Of a stretch of DNA of 64,000 nt, positions 12,311 through 23,930 are shown piece by piece. Origin of the DNA: Maylandia zebra (Eukaryota > Chordata > Actinopteri > Cichliformes > Cichlidae); the NCBI RefSeq assembly GCF_041146795.1, contig NC_135183.1, forward strand, positions 12,135,340 through 12,199,339, read 5' to 3'. The notes under the pieces were generated by a model. That model searched no databases. It was given only the letters and a program-made list of their open reading frames with translations, and was not told where the DNA came from. A program made the translations under genes and the position numbers. Positions within the stretch are counted from its first letter, which is position 1. Each line of letters begins with the position of its first letter.

Positions 12311-13240
12311 ACAGAGGGGAATTATTATACATACATATTTCATACAATGACTCATAACATTCAATTTACAAAGTTTCAACATTGAACTTGTCAGTGGTAG
12401 CATTTCATTTTTGAAAACATTGTGTCATGTGAACTGTAAGATGTTTTAGAAGCATATGAAGCAAAAGAGATAAGTTGATGGCATTGGAAAATGCATCATT
12501 GCCTTTCAAAGCATGTCTTTAAGGACCGATCAGGTCCCATCACAGGTAACTGATGTCATTTATACCTGCGTCCATGCAGGCCTGAGTATCATTTGAGAAA
12601 AGTTGATACTGAAAAGCATAAGCAGTTCAGTTAATAAGATATCAGCGAAGTCTGTGGGGCTCTGTTGTGAAACAGATCAAGAGAAATGGTGTTAAAACCT
12701 GTGGTTAATTTAAAATGGCAAGTTCAAAAATAAATAAATCTTGAGCGACTATGTAAAGTGTAAACAACTGCAATGAGGTCACCATATTTTATTCTTAGTG
12801 AAACGAAAAACATACGAGATGTGTTAACTGAGAAAAATTGATTTAATTTTAAGCAAAAAGGGCCTTTTAAATATGATGGCAACATGTCTCAAAGCTGGCA
12901 CAGAGTCGTGTTTGCCACTTTGTAGCATTCCCTCTTCTTTTAACAACAGTCTGTAAACATGTGATGAGAGCAGCTGTGAGATTTGTCTGATATTGGAATC
13001 TGGCTACTCATAATAGCTGCACAACACAGTATCCATGTTCTCAAAGCTGCTAGATCTCGTGCTTGTACAAATACCATCTATTTAAAACAAACAAAACCCC
13101 AACACCCCACCCCCATTTTTTTAAAATGAAAAATAAAGTTTTATAATTAGCAAAACATCACAACACTCCATTTACTTCATTTCAGAGATTTTTTTAATTT
13201 TCATTTATGTTGCAACATCATCTTCCTCTGCTGCTTCTGT
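12311..13240. other. 3' flank of serpin A, duplicated downstream of other copies
   Basis: AT-rich. The stretch 12560-12660 ('ttgatactgaaaagcataag' and following) recurs at about 23470-23540 downstream of serpin B. The stretch 13030-13235 resembles 27985-28185 downstream of serpin C. These matches show that the serpin duplication units include 3' flanking DNA. Around 12770-13000 is a degenerate copy of a dispersed fish repeat that also occurs at 23545-23830. Confidence 0.6.
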
Positions 13241-16060
13241 CTACTCAGGAGATGAGAATCTGCCAAAGAACAGGATGGACTTGGTCTCATTATATCTGAT
13301 GAAGAAGAGGAAGGGGTGATCTGCTGTGAAGTGTGTGTCCGGTATAAAACTCTCCAGCTTGATCACAGCACCTGTGGCTGCAGTGGCCTCTGTGCCCTCC
13401 TCGTTCACCTCCACAAAAGCCTTGTGGGCCATCGTAGACAGGAAGAGCCCAGGTTCACCGTTCATGCCAGACAGGTCAGCCCTTCCTGCACAGAACACGT
13501 TCTTCATACCCAGTTTAGCCAGAGGTTCATTCAGCTCGTAGTCTTCCTCCAGCTTGAACTTTGGCAGGTGAAGGAGAACTTCTGAATCAACTTCCATGTT
13601 TTTCCTGTCGGTCCATTCATTCAGCCTCTCCTGTGTTAGCTCCTTCTCCAGCTGGAACACAGTTAATACATTTTGTCATATTTCTTTTGCTCATATTTAA
13701 ATTCATTTTATCCATGAAATCAGAAGCAGTCTGTTAAATGATCAAATTTAAGTAAACAGAAGCGAAGCATTTGTGTAAATGACCTAATTTGGCCAGACAT
13801 AATTTGGTAATGTTGACATGTATATTTATATAGGCCAATTTCCTTCAGGATCAATAAAGTTTTACTGAATTGAATTGTTTTGGAACTACTTTGGTTTTAT
13901 TTTGAAACAGGAAACTAGCGCAAAACACAAGATGAAGGTTTGTTAATAACGTGGGTTTTACAATATGGCCTTACGAAGACAGATCATCATTTTGTCTGTA
14001 TTAATTAATACCCGGCTGACAGTGGCACGAGTTTTGATAATGTTACTTTTAATGTAATAGGTTATGTGCAATCAAGATGTTGTTTAGAGTTTTTGTAAGC
14101 TATTAAAGTAAGAGCAAAGCGGTTGAACTGAAGCAATGTCATAAGAGAATTTTAGTTTCTAGTGAAAGGACTTACCACCCTTTGATTATGTAGGATTGAG
14201 AGGTGAAAAATATGCATAAGATTGATGATATAAAGTGTAAATTTGAAGTTCATGTTATAGTTAGTGTGCAGGAGAAATGAGTGTTTCCTTAATATTTTAA
14301 TTTTATGGTATTAATATGTTGGGTTTTTGACAGCATCTTTACCAAATGTTTCAGTGAACCACACCTCTAATAAAAATTCTGTGAAGCATCAGTATAAGAG
14401 ACCATCATTCAATCAGGGATGGTACAAGAAGAGGTTTTCGTGGCTTTTCCTCACAGGAACTTGTTTCTAGGCTGTGTACCTTCAGCAGAGGGCCTGAGCC
14501 GTCTGAGGACTCCTTAGGCAGCAGAATGAACATGCTGAGCTCCTCACCCACATAGGGCAGCTCTAGGATCTGCAAATCATGGTCAGCAATGTAGTTGTAG
14601 GGAAGCTTCTTCCTCTGGTGCATCATCTGGACTGGTACGGTCTCATTCTGACACACAGGAAATCCAGGCGACCAGATCATGTTATCATAAAGCTTCTGAT
14701 GGTGTTTACCTTAAACATTTTACAGTTTCCTGTATTCAGACTTTGTGTCCAGAATTTGTAACCTTCAGTTAAATTTCTACCTGTCTGATTTCAAAGGGCA
14801 TCTCTTTGGTGTTTGCCTCTTTAAACGGGTTCCTCCAGTTGCCCTTGAAGTAGACAGCATTGACCAGAGCCAGTCTGGTATCTTTGTTGACTGTTCCTGG
14901 CTTCAGAAGGTCTTTTATCTTATCTGAAAGGAAATACAGAAACAACAATATTTCATTATAATCCACAGAGGATGCTAAAATGATTCCCTGCTGTTCAGGC
15001 TGTGGAAGATGCACATTCTCACTTTCTGTCTGCTGCTCGACCCAGCTGTTGATCGCTGCTCTGCACGCCTCTGGATCTCCGATGAAGTCAACAGTTATCG
15101 GGTCTGCCAGGTAGTTCCTATGTGTGACGTCAATGAAGTCCTGCAGAGAGCAGACATCAGTTTATTAATCCAGTCTTTGTAATGAAGAACTTTATGAAGA
15201 GAATCATTGATGTGGACACTCACTGGGAGGAAGTGGGCAATGTTTTCTCCATAAAGACGGTTGGCTAGTTTCAGGATGTAGGATGCAGATGGTGAGTTGA
15301 TGTCAGCGTTCAGTTTCTGGAAGTTTGCATGGACGCCTTCACCTGAGCTGAATGAGAGGGCCTGTGTGGCATTGAAGACAAAGACTGAAAGGATGTGACA
15401 CTGAGCCTGAGCGACCCTAATGTAACAATTTATGGTCCAAAGGCAGGAACTGGACAACTTTATTCTTTCAGCATCAGGTTTAATAATAACCCTTAACATA
15501 CTGTCAGTCTCACTGAACATCATGCTCTCACTCACTACACTGTTTGTAGGTTTTATGGACTCTGATGCCATTTATAAACACAAATTGCTGATGTCAGACT
15601 GGGAACATCAGTGTTTTGGCCACATAAACAAACCTTTTCAAACACGTAACAAAACCCCAAAAGTTGAATTCTGTCCAATCATAAACCTACTGAAAAGAAA
15701 GTTTATAAGACAGCACTAGTCTCACAAGGTGTGAATTTTTTCTGAAAATATAAATATATATAAAAAGCAAAATAAAAAACAAAAATCAGAACAAAAAGCA
15801 GTCAGCCACATCTGACAAGACATTTAAAGTTTCACAGGCATGCTGGCTGATTAACTGATGGTGGTGCATGGAACAAGTGACAGTGAGCTGACCTGAGTAA
15901 TCTGAGCTGCAGTGTCTCCTTTGGCTCCCTCGTAGACCGTGGCCAGGGCTGCGCCGATGCTCAGAGGAGAGACAAAGATGTTTCCAGCAGGGTTTGTCTG
16001 GCTCAGAGTGCGGAACAGCTCCAAGGCAAAGGCTGTGTTTGAGCTGCTGACGGCGGACAT
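13241..16060 (-). CDS. serpinb1-like: serpin A: clade B serpin, leukocyte elastase inhibitor-like, P1 Glu
   Basis: Six coding exons: 16060-15893 (ATG, 56 codons), 15400-15224 (or from 15384, see findings), 15140-15023, 14923-14781, 14647-14480 and 13651-13241; about 394 residues. Introns have GT-AG ends at the ovalbumin-type positions (78c, 128c, 167a, 212c, 262c). There is no signal peptide ('[20 protein letters not shown]'), so it should act inside cells as a suicide inhibitor. The hinge '[12 protein letters not shown]' is of inhibitory type. The loop reads V-I-K-L-E/S-F-I-P, placing Glu at P1, followed by the serpin signature '[11 protein letters not shown]'. Exon 3 of the coding part (15140-15023, '[19 protein letters not shown]') differs clearly from all other copies. 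Intron 6 (828 bp) holds an insertion of about 650 bp. P1 is inferred by alignment with mammalian SERPINB1. Confidence 0.9.
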
Positions 16061-16480
16061 GGCTGATGTTGTTTTCCTGTAACATGCAAACAACAGTTTA
16101 AACTGCAACAACATTACATATCGGAAACAACAGAAGACTTTATATTAAAGCAATGAGGGGGAAAAAACAAAACACAACACACTTCAGGAAGTAACACCAG
16201 CACTGCTGGGAGAATATAGAAAATCACCCCAATCATCTGCCAGCTGTGCATTTATTTTAACAACCTGAGCTGTTTTCACAAAGCTGATTTCTGTGACCAA
16301 ACTCAAAGATAAGAGAACGATAAGTGAAACTCGTAGACACATAAAACGAGGATGAGCACAGGAATGAGGAAAGCGTGTAAATAAGGTTGGTGGAATAAAG
16401 AAATGCGGTCCTACGGAAGACGATCAGGGCTTTAAAAACAAGAAGAAAAAAGTGGGGACTTTAATCTCAGAATTCTGTAA
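16061..16480 (-). promoter_or_regulatory. serpin A 5' UTR/promoter region
   Basis: The sequence upstream of the ATG exon matches the 5' regions of the other copies. A weak TATA-like element, TTATTTACAC on the minus strand, lies at about 16375-16386. The equivalent element is TATTTATA upstream of C. No firm start site can be set from sequence alone. Confidence 0.4.
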
Positions 16481-16916
16481 GAAAGCTCGTCCCCACTTCT
16501 TTCTGTTTCCAGTGGAATCCTCTTCTGGTGATGGCTTATTTTACAGAGAACAGCATGACTAGATCTCGTGTGTAAACCTGAACTCGATCGATCGCCTCTG
16601 ACGGGAATGGCTGATGGGAATGTTTCAGAGAATGAAGTTCCTGTAATGCAGCTCATCGGTTATTCATTTAGTTCCTACGAGACATGGAGCCTGTTCTAAA
16701 TAGCACATTTTACAGTCTGGCTCTAATCTCGGACTGTAAGTTGAACTCACAGAACAAAGTGCCTCCTCTCCGATCTGATTATTATTCTCCAAACCAACGG
16801 CCGCGGAAGGCTAAACATGGGGATACTGACGACATGCAACAACAACGCAGGAAATGCACTTCTGAGCTACTGTTCTCTTTATTCAACCATTATACTATTC
16901 AAACCACACATCAGTA
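16481..16916. other. gap between serpin A and pogo-like element
   Basis: About 430 bp with no recognised gene. Short frames here have no family resemblance. Confidence 0.4.
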
Positions 16917-17275
16917 GGGGAGACCGGGGATAGTTGTAACGTGGGTCAGTTGTAACACTTCCAGTTTCTCCAATCAGGGCTAAGTTTCAAATGATGTGAC
17001 TCATCCTGTGCATGCCCAATTCAGTTCTGCTATCACATGTGAAAAATCAGCACATTTTGTCAAACACAGACAATTTAACATGAAAAAAAGTAATTTGTAT
17101 GCCAAAAAGTAAGTTTTTCTACTTTATTTCAATGTTTAATAGCATTATCTGCTTTGCAGTTAAACTCATCAAACTTAAATTATGTTATTTGTATGTCTAT
17201 GGGGATATATTCTGTGCAAGTCTTTAGAGCTAGTGTTTTAGCCGTTGGCTGTAATGTTAGCTAGTTCATGGCTAT

Positions 17276-17373
17276 AGGAGTCTGGGTCAGTTGTAACAGC
17301 AACAGTCTGGGTCAGTTGTAACAGCAACAGTCTGGGTCAGTTGTAACAGCAACAGTCTGGGTCAGTTGTAACA
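17276..17373. repeat. 25-bp minisatellite inside pogo-like element
   Basis: About four copies of 'gtctgggtcagttgtaacag' plus 'caaca'. The unit repeats the subterminal motif 'gggtcagttgtaac' also found next to the element's left end. Copy 2 of the element has only two units. Confidence 0.85.
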
Positions 17374-17897
17374 ATAATGCAGATGTTGCAACTTACCACA
17401 CTATTACTTTAACTGATATTGAACAAGTTGGGGCAACGACATCAGCAGAGAGAGGTTCACTGGTCGCTTTTGTATATGCGGTTAATGCCATTGGCAACAC
17501 AATTCCTCCACTGTTTGTGTTCCCACACATACATTATGCAGACCACTGTGTCAGAGATGGACCAGTAGGAAGTACTGGTAGTGGAAATAAATCAGGATGG
17601 ATGCAAGAAACAGATTTCCTCATCTTTCTGAAGCACTCTGCAAACCACACCAAGGTAAGCCATGATAAAAAAAAAATAATGGGATTGCGATGCTGGTGAA
17701 CAACTACATTTTTTCAGCTTCATTGTTATGTTTAAAATTGGTGCAAGAGTTGTAGGTTATAATGCCCACTGAGCCAATGAGGCCAAACTCAAGGAAGACC
17801 AACCAAAATTAATGAAATATTCAGTTGCAGGAAATTCCATAATTTGTCTTTTTTGGGGGGGTTGGAATATGTTCAAAAGCTAGATTTCTGCATTCTG

Positions 17898-17920
17898 ACA
17901 CACACACACACACACACACA
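17898..17920. repeat. (CA)n microsatellite
   Basis: A short run of about eleven CA dinucleotides inside the pogo-like element. Confidence 0.9.
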
Positions 17921-18191
17921 CTCTTTGTCAGTACCCTTATTTCATTGTGTTAGATTTCACCCCAGGATATGTTACAACTAACCCAGACTATGGGGTTAAT
18001 TGTAACATTTCACTCTTTGTGTTTGAGGCCATACCTTGCAATGGGTAATTGTGCTGCAGAGAAAATAGCTGCACTATTTAATAGCCGACACATGTAAATA
18101 CTTTGCATTACATTTTGAATCCACTACCTTAAACGAGCTCCAATTTACAGACAGAAATGTCAAAAATGTTACAACTATCCCCGGTCTCCCC

Positions 18192-18519
18192 TACATGGGA
18201 CCCAATATAAAACAAATGCACAGACTCCACAAAGAAAGATGACTGGCACTCTCAAAGCTTTACACCAATTATTATGCCAAATTGCGATATCCACCCGCAG
18301 AATCAAACACACTGCGCATTCAGTTGCGGTCAACAGAAAGTTTTACCCCATGCTCACCATACCTCTCTGCTCATCAAACAGCAGGTGCGCTGAACAGGTG
18401 AGTGCAACAACATTTATTGCCCAATACACACCCATGAGTCACGCCCCACGACCGTGCACCAATGCAGTGTGTGCATTTTAAACCAACCCTCTTAACCCCA
18501 AAAAGGAAAAACTCACATA
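18192..18519. other. spacer between opposed pogo-like elements
   Basis: About 325 bp of single-copy-looking DNA between the two inverted elements, with no recognised coding sequence. Confidence 0.5.
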
Positions 18520-19267
18520 GGGGAGACCGGGGATAGTTGTAACATTTTTGACATTTCTGTCTGTAAATTGGAGCTCGTTTAAGGTGTGGTTTGCAAAGTG
18601 CTTCAGAAAGATGAGGAAATCTGTTTCTTGCATCCATCCTGATTTATTTCCACTACCAGTACTTCCTACTGGTCCATCTCTGACACAGTGGTCTGCATAA
18701 TGTATGTGTGGGAACACAAACAGTGGAGGAATTGTGTTGCCAATGGCATTAACCACATATACAAAAGCGACCAGTGAACCTCTCTCTGCTGATGTCGTTT
18801 CCCCAACTTGTTCAATATCAGTTAAAGTAATAGTGTGGTAAGTTGCAACATCTGCATTATTGTTACAACTGACCCAGACTGTTGCTGTTACAACTGACCC
18901 AGACTCCTATAGCCATGAACTAGCTAACATTACAGCCAACGGCTAAAACACTAGCTCTAAAGACTTACACAGAATATATCCCCATAGACATACAAATAAC
19001 ATAATTTAAGTTTGATGAGTTTAACTGCAAAGCAGATAATGCTATTAGAAATTGAAATAAAGTAGAAAAACTTACTTTTTGGCATACAAATTACTTTTTT
19101 TCATGTTAAACTGTCTGTGTTTGACAAAATGTGCTGATTTTTCACATGTGATAGCAGAACTGAATTGGGCATGCACAGGATGAGTCACATCATTTGAAAC
19201 TTAGCCCTGATTGGAGAAACTGGAAGTGTTACAACTGACCCACGTTACAACTATCCCCGGTCTCCCC
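18520..19267 (-). mobile_element. pogo/Tigger-like DNA element, copy 2, opposite orientation
   Basis: Same family and same TIR as copy 1 but reversed, with TA on both sides (18518-18519 and 19268-19269). It is 748 bp against 1275 bp and lacks part of the right-hand side of copy 1. On the minus strand at about 18756-18590 it keeps the same DDE fragment ('NAIGNTIPPLFVFPHIHYAD'). Confidence 0.75.
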
Positions 19268-19269
19268 TA

Positions 19270-20122
19270 TTGCTCGTACAACATATGCACATACGTACAT
19301 TCCTCTATAAAATACTCTTGTGTTCTGGCCGGAAATGTTTCCTCATTGCTAACTGCTGTTATTGTTTCTTCGTCTGTTACATCATCCAGGACCTGTATCT
19401 CATGATGCCCTCTTGTACCTCTGTTAGCCGGCTAACATCCTTCAAGGCTTTCCTGATTCTGGTATCCAGCTTTCTTCTTCTTCATGATGGGCATTCTTGA
19501 TCTTCAGGGTGAGTTTGTTTTTCGAGCAATGAATATGTTAAATCTAAAAACAAAAAAACAAACACAAACAAAGAACAACACTAAAATAATTTTTTTTCTT
19601 CATTGCTGATAGGAAGCATATTGAAGTGATGGTTATTCTTAAAACTTTTAACTTTAACTGTTACAGATGAAAGTGTCATATATTAAAAAATAACTAAAAT
19701 CATTCAATAACTGTAAAACAGCCAAAAGTTCTCCTTTCCATGAAAGAACAGCGGCACACACAGCTGCATACAGTGTGGGAGTGATGGAGGTTTTAGAGTG
19801 TCAGCAGATGGCGATAGAGAGCTTGTGAGAGGGCCCGGCCTCTCTGTGGAACCGTAATCTTTTTGGCCTCACAGTATTGTGTAGAAGTGAAACTTTTTGC
19901 AACCATAAGTAATGCTAACTGCTGCCCATTAAAAAGAATGCAGGTTTAAGGACATTGCAGTGCACTGGCTTTTCATTTCAGACCTCTGTATCCATGTCCA
20001 TATTTTATCATGACTTAGTTCCAGCAAATACTTTATTGCCAGTTTGAGGTAATTAATGTGAGTCCGTTTCTTTCAACGGCAAAAACGACTTTACTTTTTT
20101 TTTTTTTTTTTTTTTTACATAT
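19270..20122. other. gap, no gene seen
   Basis: About 850 bp with no recognised gene or element. It includes a T homopolymer of about 20 bases near 20095-20116. Confidence 0.45.
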
Positions 20123-20449
20123 TTGTGTCTCCCATGAGGAGTCAACTATTTAGTGCAGTGCCCATTGAAATTGATCATAAGACCAAAGTCATAATTTCCA
20201 TTTTGTTGAGATGCCCTGCTCTCTCTATCAAAATTCCTCTCCTGATATTGCTGCACCTTTACCTCTCTCAGTGCACATGGATCTATTATCATATACAAAC
20301 TGATTACCAGTTCTGTCTCTCCTTCATCTGCAGCTGATTCTTCTCATGTCAAGGCTGTATGTATAAAGCTTCTATCAGAATGTTAAAGTGGTGTGCTGTA
20401 TGTTGCTGTCTACAGCCTGAGGAACATAAAAATAACAGCGGCTCCTTGT
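20123..20449. repeat. duplicated intergenic block, copy 1
   Basis: Starts with 'tgtgtctcccatgaggagtc' and is nearly identical over about 325 bp to 27145-27471 in the same orientation. The two lie 5' of serpins A and B, so the block marks the upstream part of the serpin duplication unit. Confidence 0.9.
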
Positions 20450-21135
20450 TGCTCATTTGGAATGCATAGTCCTTCCTGCTTGACTCATTGGAAAGTTTTC
20501 CAGTGTATTATCTAGACTGCACTGAGGATAATTACGGGGGAATAAACACAGAGGCGTTTGCCATTTTCTGGACTTGAACGCAGTCTGAGAGAGAGAAACT
20601 TTATTGACAGCCACTGATATATACACATGTACATCACTTGCCAAACACAATGCATGTTATAGGCTGTTTCCATTTTCCTTTATATACTCTGCATTCATTC
20701 AAACATTGAGCCTGTGTGTTGGCAATGCTATACAATTATGTGTTTTAATTGAGAGCATATTTGTTTTAAATGAATGTCAACACTGTCATCCCTAAGATGT
20801 GATTTTTTAGAGAAAAAAAAAGTTTGGAAATTCTCAGAGTTGTGTATTCTTGTGAACTTGCTTTATGTGGCCTTGGTGTTTCAGGTATTTTCATGCTCGG
20901 TTTACCCAAAGCAAATGCAATGGTCAGTCACTCTTTTAGCACCAATTAGTGATCAATTTAAATATGACTGCAATATTTTTCTAGCAAACCCGCACTCAAC
21001 ATAAGTCAGCTCAATACTGGCATCAATAGGCCAGTATGTTAACGAGCTCGCATTTTCAGCCTGGTCATTCCACAAGCTTCCCTTCATCCCACTCAGGTTG
21101 CGGCAGCTTCACGTTAATATAGAAGCATTTAGTGA
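20450..21135. other. gap, no gene seen
   Basis: Ordinary AT-rich DNA. No recognised gene or element. Confidence 0.45.
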
Positions 21136-21400
21136 AATGACTGCATTGTCTTACTGAGAGACTTCAACTCTCATGTGGGAAACTACAGTGAGACTTCCAG
21201 GGGCATGATTGGGAGGAACCGTCAGGGGCCGGCAGTCTTCCGTGGCCTACCTGCCCGTTGTGTCCATGTGCGCTGTTTTTGTTTGTGTCGTCGAAGCGAC
21301 CTCTCAACCCAGAAGTGTTCCGGTGCTGGAGGTAGCTGCACCTGAGCTTCAGTCAATGCTGGATCATTGAGTTAACCCTCATCAGTATGGCCGTGATTGA
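21136..21400 (+). pseudogene. RTE-like endonuclease fragment
   Basis: On the plus strand codons near 21150-21230 read 'RDFNSHVGNYSETSRGMIGR', matching the core of an RTE-type endonuclease. This is a short, isolated and degenerate piece, related to but separate from the remnant at 10820-12310. Confidence 0.5.
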
Positions 21401-21469
21401 TAGTGTTTAGAACCTCGTGTCACGATGGGGTACGCTGGTGTGTTTATGGAGCGGACCTAAAATCAGACG

Positions 21470-21960
21470 AACAGTAACGAAAAGGGAATGGCTGCAATCA
21501 CAGCATTGTAAGATGGTGAAAGATGTACCCTTAGGCCCCCTCCTCGATTCAGAGATGGTCTTTCCCTTTTCACCCAAATGGTCTCCTTGACTCCACGCTT
21601 AAACCAGCGTTCTTCCCTTTGCAGCCATTCCCCAACTGTCTGTGAATGGTACTCATGGCCATTGATCAGCGGTCCTTGATCAATGAGCTTTGATCAGTGG
21701 TTTTTGATCAATGTTCATGAGAATTTTCATACTAATGATCTAGAAACTGACCTCCCAGGCCATTGTTCATTCAGTGGTGCTAGTTTCAGTCATTATGCAA
21801 ATGTACTGTTTATAAGATTGGGGAAACCTGCAGTCAGCTGAGACTGAGGAAGTCACTTGAAAGAGCGATGAAATGTTTCTCCCACTGAAAACGCTACGTT
21901 CAGATGAACAGAATCAACTTTTTGGGATTTACTTACCTGGATGATTGAGCGTGCATCAAG
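21470..21960. mobile_element. Penelope-like element remnant in fold-back arrangement
   Basis: On the minus strand 21622-21470 encodes the end of a GIY-YIG-type Penelope-like protein ('ERWFKRGVKETIWVKRERPS', then 'LNRGGGLRVHLSPSYNAV'). On the plus strand 21622-21960 is the non-coding 3' region typical of fish Neptune-type elements ('ttgatcagcggtccttgatc', 'gaaatgtttctcccactgaa', 'gggatttacttacctggatg'). The 12-bp motif gggaatggctgc at about 21485 and its complement at about 21620 mark the inversion joint. Confidence 0.55.
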
Positions 21961-22023
21961 ACGTTCCTTTTGATTTGGTTTAATAATATGCTGCAGCAGA
22001 GAGAGCACTCTGGTTAAACGCCA

Positions 22024-22081
22024 AAGGCAGCGCACAAGGCAGCGCCCGTCTGAAGATGGGCGCTGCCTTGTGCGCTGCCTT
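22024..22081. repeat. perfect 24-bp inverted repeat (hairpin)
   Basis: Left arm 22024-22047 (starts aaggcagcgcacaaggc), 10-base spacer gtctgaagat, right arm 22058-22081. All 24 positions pair. The arms also contain a direct repeat of 'aaggcagcgc'. The hairpin is GC-rich in AT-rich surroundings and is not part of a gene I recognise. Confidence 0.95.
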
Positions 22082-23440
22082 GTATGCAAAGTGACAAAAC
22101 ATACAGACAAAGACATTCCACAACACTTACACATTGCCACATCACATGGGCCTATACCTTTAGCTTATCCTCCCTGAGAGAGTTATGACCTTGTTTTTTA
22201 CTTAACCGTCACCTAAAGATTAACTTCCTGAAGCCTCCTCCTTCCATGAGTAAAGGAGAAGGAGTTCCACTATCTGTCTAATCCCCACAACGCCTGGATG
22301 TCTCTAACTTACTCACAATGACCTAACTGTGTTTGTGTAATAAAGCATAAAACACATATGTGATGCTATCATATATGTATATAACTACATGACACAAAAA
22401 GTGATATTACTATTACTAAAGTGAAACATTTGATCATAATAAAATAAAGAAATTTGTATCACACCCACCTCCTCAGTCATGGTGGTTATCATGATTGCCA
22501 CTGAAATAGTTTATCAGCATTCGGGTTTTTAGGTTTTTCATTTCAAAATTATGTCAATGTGTGTTGTGCAATTTCAGATTTCTGCTGAGGGGGCTCAGGG
22601 ACTTATTTGCTGGACCTAGATGCCCGAGGCTCTTTCATAACCACGACACTGCTTCAGCGACAGGCAGGATTCATATGTTTGCATCATCCTTGCACACTAC
22701 TGTGTCACTGTTTCCTGATAGGGAGGTACATTTAGCATTGCTTTCATATCCTCCTGAGAACCAGCTTATTCATTTATTTCCTGTGCAATGGACATTTGTT
22801 TTTAGTCTGTCTTTTGACTCATTTGAGATATCTTACTATGTCCTGATCTACTAAATAGAAGCCATCCTGGGCTTCCCATTGATATCTGATGTGTTTGGGT
22901 GGGTGACAAAAAAAAGTTCAATGGAAAGATTCTTTTGTACTCGGTTCTGAGGATGATATATCCACATGAGTCATTGTATGGAAGTTCATTCAATCCACCA
23001 TATTGAGCCTTTTATATTAAAATCCATTGTGTAATCTCTCCTGCTGATTTTCTGCAAAGTGTAACTTCATAAGTCTATACAGGTTTTGCTTTGTGTAGCC
23101 ACATGTGGAGTTTCTGTGCATGTTAATGATTAAATGCTGCACATCTTTCTTTGCTCACTGTCCATTAAATGTTGTCTGCGTCACCTGCTTGGCTGTCTGA
23201 ATCCCACATGTCACATGTATTCAGTCTTGGCTGTCACTGTCACTTGTTACTGTCGTTACTGCAGTCCAATCATCTTCTTGCCTGCCTTCTCTGAACCATC
23301 AGCCTTTGTGCCGCATGGTTTAAATCTGTGCTCTCCATCATTTTCATGGATTGTATTTGCAGGGCTTCTCCTTCATCTACATAATCTGGACTGGACAGGT
23401 GACTAATGATGTCATGTATATCTGTAGTGTGTGCTACAGC
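22082..23440. other. gap 3' of serpin B, no gene seen
   Basis: About 1.4 kb. Open stretches here of up to 97 codons show no family resemblance and look accidental. Confidence 0.5.
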
Positions 23441-23930
23441 CCTGCAGGCCTGAGCACCATTTGAGAAATGTTGATACTGAACAGCGTAAGCAGTGGAGTT
23501 AATCAGATATCAGTAAAGTCTGTGATGCTCTGTGTTTAATGTATAACCCCAATTTCAAAAAATGTTGACATACTATGTAAAATGTAAAAAAAAAAAGTCT
23601 GCAATGATTTTCCCACATTTTATTCTCCGCAAAACACAGAAAACACATCAGATGTGTAAACTGAGAAAAACTGATAATTTTGAGTAACGAGCATCATGAC
23701 TGTCTCAAAAAAGTTGGTACAAAGCGTTTGCCACTGTGTAGCATTCCCTCGTCTTTTAACAATTCTGTAAACATGTGAAAAAAGCAGCTGCTAGATGCTT
23801 TTTGTGATATTGTTACTGCTCATTTTTCATTGTGGCTGTAATACCTGCAGTATGCAATTTAGCGTCATCATGGTGTAACATAAAAGGCCTTCTCTGACAA
23901 ATATGCTGCTGTAATAACTGCTGCTTCTGT
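23441..23930. repeat. 3' flank of serpin B, matching flank of serpin A
   Basis: Contains 'ttgatactgaacagcgtaag' and following sequence shared with 12560-12660. A degenerate dispersed repeat follows ('aaccccaatttcaaaaaatg', 'tctcaaaaaagttggtac') that also exists in decayed form at about 12770-12960. Confidence 0.6.

Larger units (their letters stand above)
16917..18191 (+). mobile_element. pogo/Tigger-like DNA element, copy 1
   Basis: Both ends carry the inverted repeat 'ggggagaccggggatagttg', and the element is flanked by TA on each side (16915-16916 and 18192-18193), the Tc1/mariner-superfamily target duplication. Internal codons 17430-17660 (+) encode a DDE-transposase fragment: 'NAIGNTIPPLFVFPHIHYAD' and 'NKSGWMQETDFLIFLKH'. 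This matches the pogo/jerky DDE domain, but the rest of the transposase is missing. A 25-bp minisatellite is internal. Confidence 0.75.

Noticed and set aside
13316-13585. Plus-strand frames over serpin last exons (also at 23982, 28293, 31143, 43950)
   Set aside because: All are antisense shadows of the conserved serpin last exon and repeat with each copy.
22561-23406. Two plus-strand frames of about 90-97 codons
   Set aside because: No family resemblance, no splice context and Leu/Ser/Cys-rich composition typical of chance frames.
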